Assembly (NCBI GenBank): GCA_028281075.1
Contig: JANQKO010000429.1
Coordinates: forward strand, 1-5,325
Length of the DNA stretch: 5,325 bases
Source: Alphaproteobacteria bacterium
Lineage (GTDB): Bacteria; Pseudomonadota; Alphaproteobacteria; GCA-2731375
Reading direction: 5' to 3'
The notes under the pieces were generated by a model. It saw only the letters and a list, made by a program, of their open reading frames with translations. It was not told where the DNA came from and made no database searches. The translations under genes and the position numbers were made by a program. Every line of letters begins with the position of its first letter. Within the stretch, counting starts at the first letter, position 1. Shown here piece by piece: positions 1 to 5,325 of this stretch.

Positions 1-34
1 CGGCCACCCACAGGATACTGTCATTGGGTGGCCG
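1..34 (-). terminator. Possible terminator hairpin downstream of the PEP-CTERM gene
   Basis: The arms at 1-10 (CGGCCACCCA) and 25-34 (TGGGTGGCCG) are perfect 10-base complements. Inside them CAG (11-13) can pair with CTG (18-20) around a GATA loop, leaving TCAT as a bulge. The structure lies about 50 bases past the stop of the minus-strand gene at 83, where a terminator would be expected. There is no T-run on the plus-strand side. For minus-strand transcription the U-tract would fall before position 1, outside the window, so terminator function cannot be judged. It could also be one copy of a dispersed palindromic repeat. Confidence 0.4.
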
Positions 35-57
35 GGTGGGGGTGCGGGCCGGTGCCG

Positions 58-75
58 TTTCCGCGCGAGCGGAAA
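58..75. repeat. Short perfect inverted repeat just past the PEP-CTERM stop codon
   Basis: TTTCCGC (58-64) and GCGGAAA (69-75) pair perfectly over 7 bases around a GCGA loop, a GNRA-type tetraloop when read as plus-strand RNA. It begins 7 bases beyond the stop codon of the minus-strand gene. Neither strand has the T-tract after the stem that an intrinsic terminator needs. It may instead protect the 3' end of the minus-strand mRNA, or be chance in GC-rich sequence. Confidence 0.35.
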
Positions 76-82
76 AAGTGCG

Positions 83-976
83 CTAACGGCGGGCTGACCG
101 GCGCCGGCGGGCCCAGCCGAGGCCGGCAAGGCCGGCGCCCAGCAGGGTCAGCGTGCCGGGCTCCGGCACGTCCATGCCGAGGTCGGTCTGCCCGAAACGG
201 TTGTCGACGATGCCGGCGTCCGCCGAGTTGACCGTGATGCCGTCGGCGTTCGGCCCCAGGATCGAGAACACGTCGCCCATCGTCGTCAGGCTCAGCGTAT
301 CGCCGAACAGGATGCGCGGATCGTCGAGCTGGTAGCCCTGAATGGTGTTGAGCCGCATGAACATGGTCACCGGCACGTTTACGGGGACGTTCAAGCTACC
401 GGTGGAGATCGATTGCGTGGCGCCGTTCGCGGTGAAACCGCTCAGCATGCCGTCGCGGAAAGGCGATCCGGAATTCGGGTCGTTGTTTTCACTGTAGCTG
501 CCGGAGGAAAAACTCGACGGCAGGCCAGCCCTGACCTGAACGGTCGAGAACAGTGGTCCAGGATCGATGGACCCGCTCAGGTCCAGGTTCATAACGACGT
601 CGATGGGGCCGCTGCCGGCGGAGCCGAAAACGACGTCGAAGGTGAAAGACGCAAAGACCTCCTGGCGCTGCGGCGCGAACTGGCCGTTGTTGAAGGCGCG
701 GGCCGAGATGCCGATCGAGCCGGGGCCGACGTTGGCGCGCACCTCGCCGAAATTCCTGTCTCGGCGGTCCACGCTCTGAAACGCGAAGTCGTAGTCGATG
801 GGCGTGTTCTGCGGTCCGACGTCGCCGCCCGGCGCGTGCACCGTGGAATTGAACGTGTCCCGGAAATGGTCGAGCTCGTAGATCGGCGCCGCGCCGGCAA
901 CGGTGGATGCAACGACGATTGCCGATGCCGTGACGGCCGCGGCGAGATGCGGAATCTTGCGAATTTCCTGACCCAT
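83..976 (-). CDS. PEP-CTERM sorting domain-containing exported protein
   Basis: This 297-residue protein is built for export and exosortase-dependent processing. Residues 1-30 form a signal peptide: a basic start (R6, K7), a hydrophobic Ala/Val core, and likely cleavage around AGAA. The last 28 residues are a classic PEP-CTERM tail: VPEP at 270-273, a hydrophobic segment from about 275 to 289, then an Arg-rich end from 290. In this family the tail is recognised by an exosortase in the inner membrane and the protein reaches the cell surface or exopolysaccharide matrix. The mature part (about 31-269) is rich in Gly, Ser, Asn and Asp, has no cysteine and looks beta-rich; I recognise no enzymatic motif. 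The start is supported by AGGGAG (983-988 on the minus strand), 6 bases before the ATG. No exosortase gene lies in the window, so it must be elsewhere. The gene is transcribed divergently from a two-component system. The sorting class is secure; the function of the mature domain is unknown. Confidence 0.93.
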   Translation of the reverse strand: MGQEIRKIPHLAAAVTASAIVVASTVAGAAPIYELDHFRDTFNSTVHAPGGDVGPQNTPIDYDFAFQSVDRRDRNFGEVRANVGPGSIGISARAFNNGQFAPQRQEVFASFTFDVVFGSAGSGPIDVVMNLDLSGSIDPGPLFSTVQVRAGLPSSFSSGSYSENNDPNSGSPFRDGMLSGFTANGATQSISTGSLNVPVNVPVTMFMRLNTIQGYQLDDPRILFGDTLSLTTMGDVFSILGPNADGITVNSADAGIVDNRFGQTDLGMDVPEPGTLTLLGAGLAGLGWARRRRSARR

Positions 977-1112
977 GACCTACTCCCTACGACGGCGGCG
1001 ATACGGCCGCGCGCTTGTCTCCGTGAACCAGCGCCTATTCTAAGAAAATGGGCAAGTTTTGGAATATTGAAGGGGCTAGAGTTTGAGTTTTGTTGTGGAT
1101 TATTTGATTAAT

Positions 1113-1133
1113 AATACTCAATTTTAAAGTATT
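1113..1133. promoter_or_regulatory. Candidate operator palindrome in the divergent promoter region
   Basis: AATACT (1113-1118) and AGTATT (1128-1133) are exact inverted repeats separated by 9 bases. The core is TACT-N9-AGTA. NarL-family regulators are known to bind inverted heptamers of the type TACYYMT; TACTCAA at 1115-1121 matches this at 6 of 7 positions, and the opposite arm matches less well. The next gene operon encodes a NarL-type regulator, which makes this a reasonable candidate site. Short palindromes are common in AT-rich DNA, so chance is a real alternative. Confidence 0.3.
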
Positions 1134-1264
1134 CATGATCTAGCCAACTGCGGTATTGTCGGATCGGCGACGGGTTACTAAGCCGCCGCGTTTCCCTCGA
1201 CTGCCATCAATTGCTAGGGTTTTGCCGTTAGGATCGAGGCTAGGGACTCGGGGCACAACAACGC

Positions 1265-1287
1265 CCTCCGGCGAGCGGAAACGGAGG
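1265..1287 (+). promoter_or_regulatory. Hairpin covering the kinase ribosome binding site
   Basis: CCTCCG (1265-1270) is an exact complement of CGGAGG (1282-1287), with an 11-base loop. The right arm contains GGAGG (1283-1287), the best ribosome binding site in the region, 9 bases before the TTG at 1297. If the hairpin forms, it would hide the site and lower translation of the kinase. The pairing is directly visible; a regulatory role is inference. Confidence 0.4.
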
Positions 1288-1296
1288 CACGGTAGC

Positions 1297-3207
1297 TTGA
1301 GCGTTTCGCGTTTCCGTTCCGCCTTCCGGCGGATTGCGGCTATGGCTCTGATTTTTGTCGGCCTCGCTGTGGTCTGGTCGGGCGCGTCAATGGCGGCCGC
1401 GTCCGTCACGATTACGCCTGGCGTGACCGTTCTTTCGCTGGGACCGCATGTCGAGCTGCTGCAGGACCGGACGGGACGGCTGAGCCTGGATCAGGTGCGA
1501 AGCGGGCCCGCGGCCGAGCGCTTCCGGCCGATGGCGGCCGAACGTCTGCGGCTCGACGCCGGCTTCACCAGCTACTGGCTGCGGTTCGCGATTGACGGCG
1601 TGGGCAAGGATGAATCCCACTGGCTGATCGAGGCGGGACCGTCGAAGCTCGATCATGTCGATGCCTATTTCGTCACATCGGACGGTGCCGTGGTCCGGCA
1701 GCAAAGCGGCGACATGCGCGCCTTCGAGGCGCGGCCGGTGCCGCACCGTCTGATCCTGTTCCGTCCGCCGCCGTCGGCGGACGGCCGCCTGGAGGTCTAT
1801 ATCCGCATCGCCAACGCGGCGCCGGGTGGCGTGCAACCCCGGCTCTGGCGGGCCGACGCCTTCTTTGCCGCTGACGCCACCCGGCGCACTGCGCATGGGC
1901 TTTACTTCGGCCTGCTGATCGCGGTCGGTCTTTATGCCGCCTTCGTCTATCTCTCGCTGCGCGATCCGACCTACCGCTGGTACGCGCTCTATGTGCTGTC
2001 GATCGGCTCGCTGATCTTCGTCCTGCACGGTTACGGTGCGCAGTTCCTGTGGCCGGAGCTGACGGACATGGGCAACCTGCCGATCCGGTTGCTCTTGAAC
2101 GCCGCACTGCTGCTGCCAACGCCGTTCCTGCGCAGCTACCTCCGCGTCTGGGAATTCGCGCCCCGTCTCGACCGCGTGATGCGGCTGCATATCGCCGTCG
2201 GCGTCGCACTGTTCGGGGTGGTTCCCTTGCTGTCGCACGGGCACGGCTCCCTGCTTGTCGTTGGTCATGGCCTTTTGATGCAGGTCACGTCGGCGCTCGT
2301 CATCCTGACCGCGTTCCGGCATCGGCGGCGGCAGGCCGCGTTCATGGCCGTCGCCACGGCGCTGTGGCTGCCGGGCATGACGCTGCTGGGCCTGCGCGCG
2401 TTCGGCGTCGTCGCCGATCGGCCCGCCATCGATTTCGGGCCTGAGCTGTTCACCGGCCTCGAGACCATCCTGTTCGCGTTCGCGCTGGCCGACCGGATGC
2501 GCGGCATCGATGCGGCGCGGCGGCGGGCCGAACGGCAGGCCGCCGAGGCGCGCGGCCGCTTTTCCCAGCGCCTGATCGAAACCGTGGAGCAGGAACGCCG
2601 GCGTATCGCCGGCGCGCTGCACGACTCGTTGGGCCAGAAGCTGACGTTGATCCGCATGCGCCTCGCGCCGCCGCCGCGAGCCGTCGCGCTGACGGACGGC
2701 ATGGGCGTCGGGCCCCGGCCTGGCGACGAACTGGCCCAACTGGCCGACGCCGCCGCTACGGAAGTTCGCGACATCGCACGCGACCTGCATCCCTATCAGA
2801 TCGAGATGCTGGGCCTGTCGCGCGCCATCGAGGTCATGGCCCGCGATGCCCTGGACCTGGCCGGCATCGCCGCCGAGATCGAGATCGCGCCGGCCGACGA
2901 CCTGCTGCCGCCCGATGCGCGCACCCACCTCTATCGCATCGCGCAGGAAGCCGTGACCAACGTCGTCCGGCATGCCGGCGCCGGCCAATGCCGTATCGCG
3001 CTCGGTCGCGACAGCGCGGGCCTGCGCCTGGACATCAGTGACGATGGCCGTGGCTTCGACCGGGCCGCCGGCGGGTCCGACGGCTTCGGCCTGACCGGCA
3101 TGGCCGAGCGGACGCGGCTCCTCGACGGCCGGCTCGTGGTCGACGCGCGGCCGGGAGCGGGCACACGCATCCTCGTGACGTTGCCGCTCGACGGGGGTGC
3201 GACATGA
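1297..3207 (+). CDS. Membrane sensor histidine kinase, 7TMR-DISM input with HisKA_3/HATPase_c output
   Basis: This protein senses a signal in the periplasm or membrane and phosphorylates its partner regulator. With the chosen TTG start it has 636 residues. Residues 1-35 form a signal peptide (basic SRFRSAFRR, then a hydrophobic core). About 40-190 resembles the 7TMR-DISM extracellular domain 2 (YWLRF at 93-97, HVDAYF soon after). About 201-398 is the seven-helix 7TMR-DISM membrane region. An Arg/Glu-rich, probably coiled-coil linker follows (399-440). The HisKA_3 phosphorylation site is H442 within HDSLGQ, which also fits the HDxxxQ phosphatase motif of this family. The ATPase domain shows the N box (N555), DDGRG at 582-586 and GFGLTGM at 596-602, so it appears catalytically complete. 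The start is chosen because GGAGG (1283-1287) sits 9 bases upstream and the result is a clean signal peptide. Alternatives are ATG at 1342 (weaker ribosome site) and TTG at 1156 (adds a 47-residue basic stretch that would spoil the signal peptide). It overlaps the next gene by 4 bases, so the two are translationally coupled. The ligand is not predictable. Confidence 0.93.
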   Translation: MSVSRFRSAFRRIAAMALIFVGLAVVWSGASMAAASVTITPGVTVLSLGPHVELLQDRTGRLSLDQVRSGPAAERFRPMAAERLRLDAGFTSYWLRFAIDGVGKDESHWLIEAGPSKLDHVDAYFVTSDGAVVRQQSGDMRAFEARPVPHRLILFRPPPSADGRLEVYIRIANAAPGGVQPRLWRADAFFAADATRRTAHGLYFGLLIAVGLYAAFVYLSLRDPTYRWYALYVLSIGSLIFVLHGYGAQFLWPELTDMGNLPIRLLLNAALLLPTPFLRSYLRVWEFAPRLDRVMRLHIAVGVALFGVVPLLSHGHGSLLVVGHGLLMQVTSALVILTAFRHRRRQAAFMAVATALWLPGMTLLGLRAFGVVADRPAIDFGPELFTGLETILFAFALADRMRGIDAARRRAERQAAEARGRFSQRLIETVEQERRRIAGALHDSLGQKLTLIRMRLAPPPRAVALTDGMGVGPRPGDELAQLADAAATEVRDIARDLHPYQIEMLGLSRAIEVMARDALDLAGIAAEIEIAPADDLLPPDARTHLYRIAQEAVTNVVRHAGAGQCRIALGRDSAGLRLDISDDGRGFDRAAGGSDGFGLTGMAERTRLLDGRLVVDARPGAGTRILVTLPLDGGAT

Positions 3208-3842
3208 CCCGGATCGTCATCGCCGACGACCATCCCCTGCTGCGGCGGGGTCTGGTCAGCGCGCTGGAATCTCTCGACGGCGTCACCGTGGTGGCCGAGG
3301 CGGAGGACGGCGAAGCGGCGATGCGGGCGATTACCCATGAACGCCCAGATATCGCCGTGCTCGACATCGCCATGCCGAACGGCAACGGGCTCGAGGTCGC
3401 GGCCTGGGCCAAGGCGAACGCGCCGACGGTGGCGCTGGTGTTGATCACCAACTATCCCGACGCCGCCTTCGTCGAACGCGCGCTCGAGCTCGGCGTCTGC
3501 GGTTATCTCCTGAAAACCAGCGCCATCGAGGAGTTGCCGCACTGCTTGGCGGCGGCCGAGAACGACGGCCGTTACCTGAGCCCCGCCTTCGTCACCGCGG
3601 CGCCGGCCGCGCCGCCAATGCTCGACGACGCCGATACGGCGTTGCTGGCGCGGCTGACCAAGACCCAGCGCGAGGTGTTGAAGCATCTCGCCGCCTACAA
3701 GACCAGCAAGGAGATCGCCCGCGCCATGGGCGTCAGCTTCCGCACGGTGCAGAACCACCGCGCCCGGATCGCCAAGTCGCTCGGCTTCGAGGGCAAACAC
3801 CGCGTGCTCGAATTCGCCGTCCGCAACGCCGAACACCTCTAG
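3204..3842 (+). CDS. NarL/LuxR-family response regulator
   Basis: This 212-residue cytoplasmic transcription factor is the partner of the kinase encoded just upstream. The receiver domain (about 1-120) has the acidic pair D8/D9, the phosphate-accepting D54 in VLDIAMP, T82, and K104 in the GYLLK motif, so all key residues are present. The LuxR-type helix-turn-helix lies at about 151-208, opening with LTKTQREVLKHL and with the recognition helix near SFRTVQNHR (178-186). The length and domain order are typical of the family. The ATG overlaps the kinase stop codon (ATGA), with GGGGG at 3193-3197 as ribosome site, so both are expressed together. By family rule, phosphorylation of D54 should promote dimer formation and DNA binding. 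Likely targets are its own divergent control region or the PEP-CTERM gene beyond, though this is inference. The exact subfamily cannot be named. Confidence 0.95.
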   Translation: MTRIVIADDHPLLRRGLVSALESLDGVTVVAEAEDGEAAMRAITHERPDIAVLDIAMPNGNGLEVAAWAKANAPTVALVLITNYPDAAFVERALELGVCGYLLKTSAIEELPHCLAAAENDGRYLSPAFVTAAPAAPPMLDDADTALLARLTKTQREVLKHLAAYKTSKEIARAMGVSFRTVQNHRARIAKSLGFEGKHRVLEFAVRNAEHL

Positions 3843-3857
3843 CCGGCGGACGCCGGC
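3842..3857 (+). terminator. GC-rich hairpin directly after the response regulator stop
   Basis: GCCGGCG (3842-3848) and CGCCGGC (3851-3857) are perfect complements with only GA between. A realistic fold is a 6-bp stem with a GGAC tetraloop. It begins on the last base of the stop codon, where a terminator would sit, but no T-run follows (AGGTCATGG). It may cause weak termination or protect the mRNA 3' end. The motif is GC-rich, so chance cannot be excluded. Confidence 0.35.
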
Positions 3858-3872
3858 AGGTCATGGTTCGGC

Positions 3873-3902
3873 TGGACATTATCTGCGTGGCTTGCGCATA
3901 TG
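3873..3902 (+). promoter_or_regulatory. Weak candidate promoter for the Rrf2-type gene
   Basis: TGGACA (3873-3878) matches the -35 consensus TTGACA at 5 of 6 positions. CATATG (3897-3902), 18 bases on, is a poor -10 (3 of 6). This pair would place a transcription start roughly 40 bases before the chosen ATG at 3951. It is the best candidate I see in the 108-base gap, but the -10 is weak. Confidence 0.2.
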
Positions 3903-3950
3903 TTGGGATCACCGCGTCAAAAGATGTCGGGAAGGGGTTCGTCCGCGTTC

Positions 3951-4400
3951 ATGTCGAAATCGACGCAACTGGTCACCGCCTGCTATATCGCCGCCTTCGT
4001 CGGCTCGCGCTATCCGGCGCGGGTGAACAGCGATCGGATCGCCGAGGTCGTGCAGGTGCATCCGACCCGCGTGCGCCGCATCGTCTCCAAGCTGGTCAAG
4101 GCCGGCATCCTGGTCTCGCAGCGCGGCGGCAACGGCGGCGTGGTGCTGGCCCGTGACGCGGCCGAGATCACGCTCGGGCAGATCCACGACGCCGTGCAGG
4201 CGGGCACGGTGCTGTCGCTGGGCCTGCACGATCCGTTCGCCGACTGGAAGGACCATTGCTTCGTGCACGCCACCTTCGAGCGCCTGCACGACGAGCTGGA
4301 AGAGAAGGTCCGCGCCGACCTGGCCGGCATCCGCCTGAGCGACGTGTTCAAGCCCTGGGACGGCGGCACGCGCCGCGCGCCGGCGCAGGCGGCGGAGTAG
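3951..4400 (+). CDS. Rrf2-family transcriptional regulator lacking the Fe-S cysteine triad
   Basis: This is a 149-residue DNA-binding protein of the Rrf2 type. Residues 1-70 form the winged helix-turn-helix: MSKSTQLVTACYIAAF opens helix 1, SDRIAEVVQVHPTRVRRIVS (27-46) is the helix-turn-helix, and QRGGNGGVVLAR (57-68) is the Gly-rich wing typical of the family. EITLGQIHDAV (72-82) matches the family's next helix. Members such as IscR and NsrR bind a 2Fe-2S cluster through three closely spaced cysteines. Here there are only C11 and C103, so a cluster of that kind is unlikely. The protein more closely resembles the cluster-free YwnA-like branch, from memory of that family. The ATG at 3951 is chosen because it starts where family members start and gives the usual length. 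GGAAGGG (3931-3937 region) lies upstream, though about 13 bases away. ATGs at 3900 and 3924 would add 17 or 9 residues of unusual sequence. The signal is unknown. The gene may regulate itself or the downstream membrane gene; this is inference. Confidence 0.88.
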   Translation: MSKSTQLVTACYIAAFVGSRYPARVNSDRIAEVVQVHPTRVRRIVSKLVKAGILVSQRGGNGGVVLARDAAEITLGQIHDAVQAGTVLSLGLHDPFADWKDHCFVHATFERLHDELEEKVRADLAGIRLSDVFKPWDGGTRRAPAQAAE

Positions 4401-4460
4401 GAACCGCTTGTCGTTTGGCGTCAGTTATGTGATTGTTACGGATACAAACACAGAAAATCG

Positions 4461-4486
4461 GCTCCGGCCGGCGAGGCGGCCGGAGC
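4461..4486. terminator. Strong 10-bp hairpin between the Rrf2-type and DUF2306 genes
   Basis: GCTCCGGCCG (4461-4470) and CGGCCGGAGC (4477-4486) are perfect 10-base complements around a 6-base loop, the strongest hairpin in the window. On the plus strand it lies 60 bases after the Rrf2 stop, but GGTGACG follows rather than a T-run. Read on the minus strand, the stem is followed by CGATTTTCTG, which looks more like an intrinsic terminator. No minus-strand gene is seen nearby. It may be a terminator for antisense transcription, a poor terminator for the Rrf2 gene, or a leader structure of the DUF2306 mRNA, whose ribosome site begins 10 bases further on. The rest of the 4401-4505 gap is relatively AT-rich at 4425-4458 and may hold a promoter, but I see no good -35/-10 pair. 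Confidence 0.45.
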
Positions 4487-4505
4487 GGTGACGTCGGGGG
4501 TCGCC

Positions 4506-5264
4506 ATGTCCACCACAACCGCAACCGGGCTGAACGCCCCGCGGGGTCGTTCGGTCGAGGATCGCCTGCGTATCGCCATCTGGTCGGTGTTCGCCGCCCT
4601 GCTGATCTTCTACGCCGTCATGGCCTTCGAGTATTTCTTCGCGCTGATCGGCGGGCGCAGGGAATGGTGGAACCTGTTCCAGGCCTGGATCGTCTCGGAC
4701 GCCTATTCCTTCGGTGACGGCTCGGTCTTCAAGGAACAGCACGCGCATTACAGCTTCAACGCCTATTTCCTGTTCGTGCATACGACGCTGGGCGCGGTGG
4801 CGCTGGCCGTCGGCCCGTTCATGTTCCTGCGCTATATCCGCCGGCACTACCTCGACCTGCACCGCACGCTGGGCAAGGTCTATCTGTTCTCGGTCTGGCT
4901 CTCCATGAGCTCGGGCCTCTTGCATCTTGGCACCGTGTCGCTGTGGGACGTGTTCAGCGGTGCCGCCTTCGGCGTCGGGCTCTGGGCCCTCGACCTGCTG
5001 GTGATCCTGACCGCCGCCCTGGCCTATACCGCGATCCGGCGCAAGGACGTGCGCGCGCACCAGGCCTGGATGGCCTTCAACTATGCGCTGATCGTGGCGA
5101 CGCCGGCCCTGCGGGTGTTCTGGCTGGTGTTCGGCCTGGCGACGCCCGAGCTGACGCAATGGACCATCAATGCCGGCGTCACCACCTACCTGCTGCCGTT
5201 CTGCCGGTTCTTCGGCATGGCCTGGTATTCGTTCGAATACATGCGCGACAGGCGGGCGGGATGA
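4506..5264 (+). CDS. DUF2306-type multi-pass membrane protein
   Basis: This 252-residue protein is an inner-membrane protein of unknown function that I place in the DUF2306 family. Hydrophobic segments are visible at about 24-48, 84-108, 125-142, 152-177, 190-210 and 221-243, so six or so helices. Family-like landmarks are FVHTTLGA (H92) in the second helix, DLHRTLGKVY (H119) just before the third, and RAHQAWMAFNYAL (H185) with a following LRVF before the last helices. Additional histidines are H79, H81 and H140. Histidines at such helix ends could bind haem or metal, but this is speculation. The ATG at 4506 has GGGGG (4496-4500) 5 bases upstream. A GTG at 4488 would add 6 residues and overlaps the end of the hairpin region, so I prefer 4506. 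The stop overlaps the next start (ATGA), so the two are probably co-translated. The upstream Rrf2-type gene, in the same direction, is a possible regulator. Confidence 0.85.
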   Translation: MSTTTATGLNAPRGRSVEDRLRIAIWSVFAALLIFYAVMAFEYFFALIGGRREWWNLFQAWIVSDAYSFGDGSVFKEQHAHYSFNAYFLFVHTTLGAVALAVGPFMFLRYIRRHYLDLHRTLGKVYLFSVWLSMSSGLLHLGTVSLWDVFSGAAFGVGLWALDLLVILTAALAYTAIRRKDVRAHQAWMAFNYALIVATPALRVFWLVFGLATPELTQWTINAGVTTYLLPFCRFFGMAWYSFEYMRDRRAG

Positions 5265-5325
5265 GCGCCGTGTCCGCCCCGTCACCGGCCACGCCGGCGC
5301 CGGCCGGGCCGGTTCTCGCGCTGCG
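5261..5325 (+). CDS. Start of an unidentified gene, cut off by the window end
   Basis: An ATG at 5261 overlaps the stop codon of the DUF2306 gene by 4 bases (ATGA), and GGCGGG lies directly upstream (5251-5260 region). The reading frame stays open to the window end and gives 21 full codons. The visible N-terminus is rich in Ala, Pro and Ser (MSAVSAPSPATPAPAG), then turns hydrophobic (PVLAL). This could be a disordered leader before a membrane helix or domain. The product cannot be named. The overlap suggests an operon with the DUF2306 gene and perhaps a joint function. Confidence 0.6.
   Translation, partial: MSAVSAPSPATPAPAGPVLAL

Larger units (their letters stand above)
977..1296. other. 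Divergent intergenic control region with an AT-rich core
   Basis: This 320-base gap separates the divergent PEP-CTERM gene and sensor kinase gene. I see no convincing coding potential in it. Positions 1054-1140 are about 28% GC by hand count (24 of 87), in sharp contrast with the GC-rich genes, as expected for promoters. GGCTAGA (1074-1080) and TCTAGCC (1139-1145) are exact inverted repeats that bracket most of the AT-rich core; related GCTAGGG copies lie at 1213-1219 and 1239-1245. GAGTTT is repeated in tandem at 1079-1090. For the minus-strand gene, TAGAAT (1042 to 1037) matches a -10 box at 5 of 6 positions but has only a weak -35. For the kinase, TTGATT at 1104-1109 is a possible -35 without a clear -10. 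A plus-strand start near 1130-1150 would give the kinase mRNA a leader of roughly 150 bases. The reading frame to the kinase stays open back to a TTG at 1156, but that upstream stretch looks non-coding. Confidence 0.6.

Noticed and set aside
413..1111. Plus-strand open frame of 232 codons opposite the PEP-CTERM gene
   Set aside because: It is antisense to a gene with both a signal peptide and a PEP-CTERM tail, and it runs into the AT-rich promoter region.
1104..1121. TTGA-N10-TCAA considered as an FNR-type site
   Set aside because: The spacing and arm sequence do not fit the TTGAT-N4-ATCAA consensus.
1156..1296. Upstream extension of the kinase from a TTG at 1156
   Set aside because: It would add 47 mostly basic and proline-rich residues before a clean signal peptide, has no good ribosome site, and covers the probable leader.
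1387..2988. Long open frame (533 codons) on the minus strand inside the kinase gene
   Set aside because: It is antisense to a gene with clear domain motifs and is rich in Arg, Gln, Gly and Asp without any recognisable fold, as expected of a shadow frame in GC-rich DNA.
2931..3836. Open frame of 301 codons on the minus strand across the kinase end and response regulator
   Set aside because: It is antisense to the well-supported regulator and shows no family motif; GC bias explains the lack of stops.
3863..4156. Plus-strand open frame overlapping the start of the Rrf2-type gene in another frame
   Set aside because: After about 30 residues it becomes an Arg/Gly-rich shadow of the Rrf2 frame, which carries the family motifs.
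4427..4447. Possible CRP/FNR-like or Rrf2 operator (TGTGA, and TTGT-N7-ACAA) before the DUF2306 gene
   Set aside because: Only one half-site or a 4-base inverted repeat is present, too little to support a call.
4425..5285. Open frame of 286 codons on the minus strand opposite the DUF2306 gene
   Set aside because: The translation is hydrophilic, low in complexity and unlike known proteins, while the plus strand encodes a coherent membrane protein.

Overview
The window looks like ordinary chromosomal DNA from a GC-rich Gram-negative bacterium, most likely a proteobacterium. The clues are GC-rich codon use, a PEP-CTERM surface protein, a 7TMR-DISM sensor kinase and an Rrf2-type regulator. The class cannot be fixed from these genes; an alpha- or betaproteobacterium is my guess. 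I see no mobile element, CRISPR array, tRNA or rRNA.

Layout. (1) Positions 1-82 hold two perfect inverted repeats lying just past the end of a minus-strand gene. (2) 83-976 (-) encodes an exported 297-residue PEP-CTERM protein. (3) 977-1296 is a divergent intergenic region. Its core, about 1054-1140, is only about 28% GC by my count, far below its surroundings. It carries a palindrome resembling a response-regulator site, and further on a hairpin that would bury the kinase ribosome binding site. (4) 1297-3207 and 3204-3842 (+) are a translationally coupled two-component pair: a membrane sensor histidine kinase (7TMR-DISM input, HisKA_3/HATPase_c output) and a NarL/LuxR-type response regulator. 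(5) 3951-4400 (+) encodes an Rrf2-family regulator that lacks the usual iron-sulphur cysteine triad. (6) 4506-5264 (+) encodes a multi-pass DUF2306-type membrane protein. It overlaps by 4 bases the start of a further gene at 5261 that runs off the window.

How the genes may work together. The kinase and regulator clearly form one signalling system. Their divergent placement from the PEP-CTERM gene, with a shared AT-rich control region, suggests that this gene or the pair itself is a target; this is inference. The Rrf2 gene and the DUF2306 gene lie in the same direction about 105 bases apart. The Rrf2 protein may control the DUF2306 operon, but no convincing operator is visible. I found no clearly new system. 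The points most worth a second look are the control region at 977-1296 and the Rrf2/DUF2306 pair.
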